Shown here: in pieces, positions 6,644 through 10,027 of the stretch
Position numbering within the stretch: position 1 is the first letter of the stretch
Layout of the letters: the number at the start of each line of letters is the position of its first letter
Assembly (NCBI GenBank): GCA_046582565.1
Contig: JAYGED010000296.1
Coordinates: forward strand, 1 to 10,027
Reading direction: 5' to 3'
DNA from: JAYGED01 sp046582565
GTDB lineage: Bacteria > Pseudomonadota > Alphaproteobacteria > JAAXGF01
DNA: 10,027 bases
Program-made: the position numbers and the translations under genes
Notes under the pieces: generated by a model
Database searches by the model: none
What the model saw: only the letters and a program-made list of their open reading frames with translations
What the model was told of the DNA's origin: nothing

Positions 6644-6672
6644 TTTATGGTTGCGTTCGTTTGTGTGATAAT
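6644..6672 (+). promoter_or_regulatory. Candidate extended -10 promoter for the CBS/CoA-transferase cluster
   Basis: GATAAT (6667-6672, five of six consensus) is preceded by TG at 6664-6665, giving an extended -10. TTTATG (6644-6649) lies 17 bases upstream as a weak -35. It is placed 37 bases before the CBS start codon. The inference is from consensus match only. Confidence 0.4.
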
Positions 6673-6708
6673 CCTGCCGTTATTGAAGATTCAGATGGGG
6701 GATATGTC

Positions 6709-7146
6709 ATGCATGTATCGGATATTCTCGCCAACAAAGGCCGCCCCGACGTTATCACCATCACGCCTGATGAAACCATGGAGGCGGCGGCGAAAATGCT
6801 TCATAGCAAGCATATCGGCGCCTTGATCGTCAGCAGCGACGGCGAATCGGTCCTCGGTGTCCTCTCGGAACGCGACATTGCGCGCAGCATTGCCCTGAAA
6901 GGGTCCGCGGCACTGAGTGTGGCGTTGCGCGAATTCATGACATCCAAGGTCGTCAGCTGCAAATCGACAGACAGCATCGCCAACGTGATGAAACAGATGA
7001 GCTCGGGACGCTTCCGCCATGTCCCGGTGATCGAGGATGAACGGCTCATAGGCATGGTCAGCATCGGCGATGTGGTCAAACACCGCCTTGAGGAAACCCA
7101 GCAGGAGGCGGATGCCTTGCGGGACTACGTCCTTGCCGGACACTAA
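6709..7146 (+). CDS. CBS-pair domain protein
   Basis: 145-residue cytoplasmic protein made almost entirely of two tandem CBS domains (about residues 7-62 and 77-128). Each ends in the usual strand-turn-helix: GVLSERDIAR (50-59) and GMVSIGDVVK (115-124); RHVPVIEDERLIG (103-115) is typical of the second repeat. Such Bateman modules bind AMP, ATP, SAM or NAD and act as energy or redox sensors for partner proteins; no enzymatic domain is attached. Start ATG 6709-6711 is the first in frame that gives the usual family length (~143), with a GGGGGA stretch a few bases upstream. The short hydrophilic tail EETQQEADALRDYV is normal. It is first in a cluster with three CoA-transferase genes and overlaps the next gene, which suggests translational coupling and a possible sensing role for them (inferred). 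Confidence 0.9.
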   Translation: MHVSDILANKGRPDVITITPDETMEAAAKMLHSKHIGALIVSSDGESVLGVLSERDIARSIALKGSAALSVALREFMTSKVVSCKSTDSIANVMKQMSSGRFRHVPVIEDERLIGMVSIGDVVKHRLEETQQEADALRDYVLAGH

Positions 7147-7978
7147 GGCCTTGCCGGACACTAAAGCTTTTCTTGATATCGATGAGTTTGTCGCGGGTAT
7201 CAGCCCGGGCTCCCTACTGGCCCTGCCGCCGGATTATTCCGGCGTGGCCATGGCGGCGACCCGCGCGCTGATCCGGCGCGGAATTCGCGATCTGCATATC
7301 GTCACCTGCCCGACCAGCGGCCTGCAGACCGATATGCTGATCGGCGCCGGTTGCGTCGCCACCATCGAGACGGCGGCCATCACTTTGGGCGAGTTCGGGG
7401 CGGCGCCCCGCTTCGCCCAGGCCGTGCGCGACGGCACGATCAAGCTCAAGGATTCGACCTGCCCGGCGATCCACGCCGGCCTTCAGGCGGCGGAAAAGGG
7501 CATCCCCTTCATGCCGCTTAGAGGCATCATCGGTTCCGATTTGGTCACCCACCGGCCCGAATGGCGGATTATCAATAACCCTCTCGCGGACGGTGAAGAC
7601 CCGATCCTGCTGTTGCCGGCAATCACTCCCGATGTGGCCCTGTTCCATGCGCCGCTCGGCGACCGATACGGCAATATCTGGGTGGGGCGGAGGCGCGAGC
7701 TGATCTCCATAGCCCACGCCGCGCGGTGCACCCTGGTGACCGTCGAGGAAATTTATGACGGCGACCTGCTCGGCGATGAGAAGATGGCGGCGGGCGCCCT
7801 GCCCGCGCTCTATGTGGATGCGGCAGCACAAGCACCACGCGGCGCCTGGCCCCTGGCCCTGGCCGGCCGTTACCCGCTCGATCTTGGGCATATGGAAGAC
7901 TATAAACGCCGCGCCGCGTCCGATGAAGGCTTCGCCGACTATCTCAGCGATCACGTCCTCTCGGCCCAGGCCGCCTGA
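7112..7978 (+). CDS. CoA-transferase subunit A (GctA/IpdA-like, class I family)
   Basis: About 288 residues from ATG 7112; alpha subunit of a two-subunit class I CoA-transferase-like enzyme (glutaconate CoA-transferase/IpdA type), cytoplasmic, acting on an organic acid or its CoA ester. Seen: a segment near LHIVTCPTSGLQTDMLIGAG, LGEFGAAPRFAQAV (92-105, with Glu94), the LRGIIGSDL region, APLGDRYGNIWVG, and LVTVEEIYDGDL near the C terminus, all characteristic of subunit A. Start is uncertain: ATG 7112 has AGGAG four bases upstream and overlaps the CBS gene by 35 bp; TTG 7133 and TTG 7151, one in each copy of an 18-bp tandem repeat, are in-frame alternatives that would remove the duplicated LPDTKA. 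The protein proper seems to begin at FLDIDEF. It ends seven bases before subunit B, indicating one transcript. Family is secure; substrate unknown. Confidence 0.88.
   Translation: MPCGTTSLPDTKALPDTKAFLDIDEFVAGISPGSLLALPPDYSGVAMAATRALIRRGIRDLHIVTCPTSGLQTDMLIGAGCVATIETAAITLGEFGAAPRFAQAVRDGTIKLKDSTCPAIHAGLQAAEKGIPFMPLRGIIGSDLVTHRPEWRIINNPLADGEDPILLLPAITPDVALFHAPLGDRYGNIWVGRRRELISIAHAARCTLVTVEEIYDGDLLGDEKMAAGALPALYVDAAAQAPRGAWPLALAGRYPLDLGHMEDYKRRAASDEGFADYLSDHVLSAQAA
7131..7166 (+). repeat. 18-bp tandem duplication at the CBS/subunit A junction
   Basis: CCTTGCCGGACACTAAGG (7131-7148) is followed at once by CCTTGCCGGACACTAAAG (7149-7166), 17 of 18 bases identical. The first unit contains the last codons and TAA stop of the CBS gene. 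In the frame of subunit A each unit encodes LPDTKA, so the duplication adds six residues (or a second TTG start) without breaking either gene. Confidence 0.95.
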
Positions 7979-7985
7979 ACGTTCC

Positions 7986-8726
7986 GTGGATTATCGCCCC
8001 GAAGAGCTGTTGATCAGCGTTATCGCACGCCTTCTCGATGGCATGGGCCACATCGCCGTCGGCGCTTCGTCGCCCATACCGGGATCGGCCGCCCTGCTGG
8101 CGCGGGAACGGTCTCGGGGCGCGACGAGGGTTACCATGCTCGGCAGCTTGGCTGATAACGACTTCACCGACGGCGGCCGCGAACTATTTGATTGCGCGGC
8201 CCAGGGCCGGATCGATGCGTTCTTCATGGGCGGTGTGCAGATCGACGGGCAAGCGAATGTGAACCTGGTCGGCCTGGGCGACTATCCGAAAAGCTCGCCG
8301 CGCTTTCCCGGCAGCTTCGGAACCCCCTATATGTATTTCATGGTGCCCAACGTCATCCTGTTCCGCGAGGAGCATTCACCGAGGGTGCTGGTGCCCAAGG
8401 TCGATTTTATCAGCGCGCCGGGCACCAGCCCCGACAAGCTATGGCGGCGCGGCGGCCCGGTGGCGCTGGTCACCGGCATGGCTGCATTTTCATTCAATCG
8501 CGAGGCGCGGCGCTTTCGCCTGGAGAGTGTCCATGCGGGCCATACGGCGGACCAGGTTGTCGCAGCGACCGGTTTCGATTTCGATTGCCCCGACCAGGTT
8601 CCCGCCACGCCCGCGCCGTCGCCCGAAACCCTCGCCCTGATGCGCGGCCCCCTGGCAGTGCGGATCGCCAAGACCTACCCGAAATTCGCTGAGCGCGTGT
8701 TCGCTCACCCCCTGGAGGACGCATGA
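7986..8726 (+). CDS. CoA-transferase subunit B (GctB/IpdB-like), canonical Glu motif not evident
   Basis: 246-residue beta subunit, partner of the gene just upstream. Seen: YRPEELLISVIARLL (3-17, the usual N-terminal helix), the loop ASSPIPGSAALLAR, FFMGGVQIDGQANVNLVGLGDY (matching the family GAAQxDxxGNVN block) at 79-100, LVPKVDFISAPG (135-146) and GPVALVT...F. Class I CoA-transferases normally have an ESG/ENG glutamate after the strand near residue 50; here the strand VTMLGSLADNDFTDGG (49-64) shows no such glutamate, as in some hydrolase-like relatives. Start GTG 7986-7988 lies seven bases after the subunit A stop and has no strong Shine-Dalgarno, so it is probably translated by coupling. 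The stop overlaps the next start as ATGA (8723-8726). Subunit assignment is firm; whether it transfers or cleaves CoA esters is open. Confidence 0.87.
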   Translation: MDYRPEELLISVIARLLDGMGHIAVGASSPIPGSAALLARERSRGATRVTMLGSLADNDFTDGGRELFDCAAQGRIDAFFMGGVQIDGQANVNLVGLGDYPKSSPRFPGSFGTPYMYFMVPNVILFREEHSPRVLVPKVDFISAPGTSPDKLWRRGGPVALVTGMAAFSFNREARRFRLESVHAGHTADQVVAATGFDFDCPDQVPATPAPSPETLALMRGPLAVRIAKTYPKFAERVFAHPLEDA

Positions 8727-9922
8727 GCAGCGCGCTTGAAGGTTTCCGGGTGGTCGACCTGACCCGCGTTCTGGGCGGCCCCTATTGCACCCAGATCCTC
8801 GGCGATCACGGCGCTGAAATCATCAAGGTCGAGCCGCCTCAGGGCGACGAGACCAGGGATTGGGGCCCGCCATTCGCGGGCGATTACTCGTCCTATTTCG
8901 CCGGGGTCAACCGCAACAAACGAAGCATCGCGCTCGATCTTTCCCGCGAGGAAGGCCGCGCGGTGGTGATGCGGATGCTCGAGGACGCCGACGCCCTGGT
9001 GGAAAACTTCAAGACCGGCACCCTGGAAAAATGGGGCATGGGCTACGAGCAAACCCTCAAACAACGCTTCCCCAGGCTGATCCATCTTCGGGTCTCAGGC
9101 TTCGGCGCCGATGGCCCGCTCGGCGGCTATCCCGGCTATGACGCGGTGATCCAGGCCTGCGCCGGACTGATCAGCATCAACGGCTCGCCCGCCAGCGGCC
9201 CGGTGCGCATGGGCACGCCCATGGTCGATCTCGGCACCGGGCTGATCGCCGTCAACGGCATCCTCATGGCGGCGCTCGAGCGGGAACGCTCAGGGTTGGG
9301 CCAGTTCATCGAGGTCACCCTCTATGACAGCGCCATCAGCCTGCTGCATCCCCATTCAGCGAATTATTTCATGTCGGGCAAGACGCCGGGGATTGCCGGC
9401 GATTCCCATCCCAACATCTCGCCCTACGATCAGTTCGCCACGGCGAGCTGCCGGATTTTTCTGGCCATCGGCAACGACCGGCAATTCCGCCGCCTCTGCC
9501 AGGAGATCGGCCGCCCCGCCCTGGCCGAAGACGAGCGCTTTGTGGGCAACGCCCAGCGCATCGCCAACCGCGACGCCCTTACCGCCGAGCTTGAGGGTCT
9601 GTTCGCGGATCGCGACGGCGAGGAGCTTTGCGCCCGGCTGCTGGAAATCGGCCTGCCGGCGGGGCCGGTGCTCGATGTGCCGGCGGTACTGGCGCATCCC
9701 CATACCCGGCACCGCCATATGGTGGTCGAGATAGGGCGTGATTATCGCGGCACCGGCATCCCCATCAAGCTCGCCCGCACCCCGGGCGCCGCCGGGCGGC
9801 CGCCGCCGGCCTTCAGCGAACACAGCGACGAAATCCTCGCCGAGGCGGGATATACGGACACGGAAATCGCCGCCCTCGCCGACGACCAGGTTCTCCTGCG
9901 CGAACGCCGGGCACTGACTTGA
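8723..9922 (+). CDS. CaiB/BaiF family (family III) CoA-transferase
   Basis: 399-residue family III CoA-transferase, which moves CoA between acyl-CoA and a free carboxylate through an aspartyl-CoA intermediate (relatives: formyl-CoA:oxalate, carnitine and succinyl-CoA-dependent transferases). Seen: the N-terminal LEGFRVVDLTRVLGGPYCTQILGD (5-28), AEIIKVEPPQGDETRDWGPP (31-50), NRNKRSIALDL (63-73), FKTGTLEKWGMGY, SGFGADGPLGGYPGYD (125-140), and the catalytic Asp in MGTPMVDLGTG at residue 169, the same number as in Oxalobacter formyl-CoA transferase. GLPAGPVLDVPAVLAHPH lies in the C-terminal part. Length is normal. Start ATG has GGAGG four bases upstream and overlaps the subunit B stop. It is last in the visible CoA-transferase cluster; no terminator hairpin is seen in the following 77 bases. 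Substrate cannot be assigned. Confidence 0.94.
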   Translation: MSSALEGFRVVDLTRVLGGPYCTQILGDHGAEIIKVEPPQGDETRDWGPPFAGDYSSYFAGVNRNKRSIALDLSREEGRAVVMRMLEDADALVENFKTGTLEKWGMGYEQTLKQRFPRLIHLRVSGFGADGPLGGYPGYDAVIQACAGLISINGSPASGPVRMGTPMVDLGTGLIAVNGILMAALERERSGLGQFIEVTLYDSAISLLHPHSANYFMSGKTPGIAGDSHPNISPYDQFATASCRIFLAIGNDRQFRRLCQEIGRPALAEDERFVGNAQRIANRDALTAELEGLFADRDGEELCARLLEIGLPAGPVLDVPAVLAHPHTRHRHMVVEIGRDYRGTGIPIKLARTPGAAGRPPPAFSEHSDEILAEAGYTDTEIAALADDQVLLRERRALT

Positions 9923-9950
9923 AGATCGCCGCCCGATATCATTTGCCCTT

Positions 9951-9995
9951 ATGGATAACATGCACTCCATGAGCAAAATTCAACGAGGAGTATGA
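9951..9995 (+). other. Possible 14-codon leader ORF with three in-frame ATGs
   Basis: ATG codons at 9951, 9960 and 9969 share one frame that ends at TGA 9993-9995, four bases before the start of the next gene and across its Shine-Dalgarno. The product would be MDNMHSMSKIQRGV. No Shine-Dalgarno is visible before 9951, so it may be chance; a translation-coupling leader is possible. Confidence 0.15.
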
Positions 9996-9999
9996 GATC

Positions 10000-10027
10000 A
10001 TGCGCGTCATTCTGATTGCTGTCGCCG
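10000..10027 (+). CDS. Start of a further gene, cut by window edge
   Basis: ATG at 10000-10002 follows GAGGAG (9985-9990) by nine bases and opens MRVILIAVA before the window ends. The short basic-then-hydrophobic beginning fits a signal peptide or a buried first strand (as in RlmH-type methyltransferases), but nine residues do not allow a family call. An overlapping ATG at 9992 is closed after seven codons and is not the start. Confidence 0.5.

Noticed and set aside
5175..6668. A 497-codon plus-strand open frame opposite the dehydrogenase
   Set aside because: It is antisense to a clear full-length FAD/GcvT enzyme, has no recognisable domain and mirrors that gene's GC-rich codon pattern.
7214..7954. 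A 246-codon minus-strand open frame
   Set aside because: Antisense shadow of CoA-transferase subunit A; no Shine-Dalgarno or family motif.

Overview
The window is GC-rich, densely coding chromosomal DNA from a proteobacterium, most likely an alphaproteobacterium. The grounds are the gene families present (a flavin/folate sarcosine- or dimethylglycine-type dehydrogenase, a CBS-pair protein, GctAB-like and CaiB/BaiF CoA-transferases, a YeiH-type transporter) and a run of GANTC sites (the CcrM methylation motif of that class) in one intergenic region. The taxon is an inference; no rRNA or marker gene is present. I see no tRNA, rRNA, CRISPR array or insertion sequence.

Left part, minus strand (1-2903): a threonine synthase-like PLP enzyme that runs off the left edge, a YeiH/UPF0324 membrane transporter starting at TTG, and a solitary MT-A70 adenine methyltransferase. 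The MT-A70 gene follows an AT-rich promoter region that holds several inverted repeats and GANTC sites.

Middle (2904-6527): a scarred segment. At 3056-3147 there is a frameshifted relic of the last ~30 codons of a dehydrogenase like the intact one at 4080-6527. Between relic and intact gene, on the opposite strand, lies a phosphoethanolamine/glycine-type SAM methyltransferase (3298-4083). Its reading frame is broken by a +1 and then a -1 shift, which together restore the frame. The methyltransferase is therefore bracketed by two direct copies of a dehydrogenase 3' end about 1.02 kb apart. It and the intact dehydrogenase converge, with stop codons overlapping in the palindrome TTAA. The dehydrogenase (815 aa) has an N-terminal FAD oxidoreductase with the covalent-flavin His motif and a C-terminal GcvT folate domain, so it should oxidatively demethylate an N-methyl amine and pass the one-carbon unit to tetrahydrofolate.

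Right part, plus strand (6528-10027): a divergent promoter region, then a tight cluster of a CBS-pair protein, two subunits of a class I CoA-transferase-like enzyme, and a CaiB/BaiF (family III) CoA-transferase. Genes overlap or are separated by 7 nt, so they are probably one transcript. The CBS/subunit A junction carries an 18-bp tandem duplication across the stop codon of one gene and the start region of the next. Subunit B does not show the usual glutamate motif of class I CoA-transferases. The cluster is probably involved in activating or cleaving an organic acid as its CoA thioester; the substrate cannot be read from the sequence. The first nine codons of a further gene are visible at the right edge.
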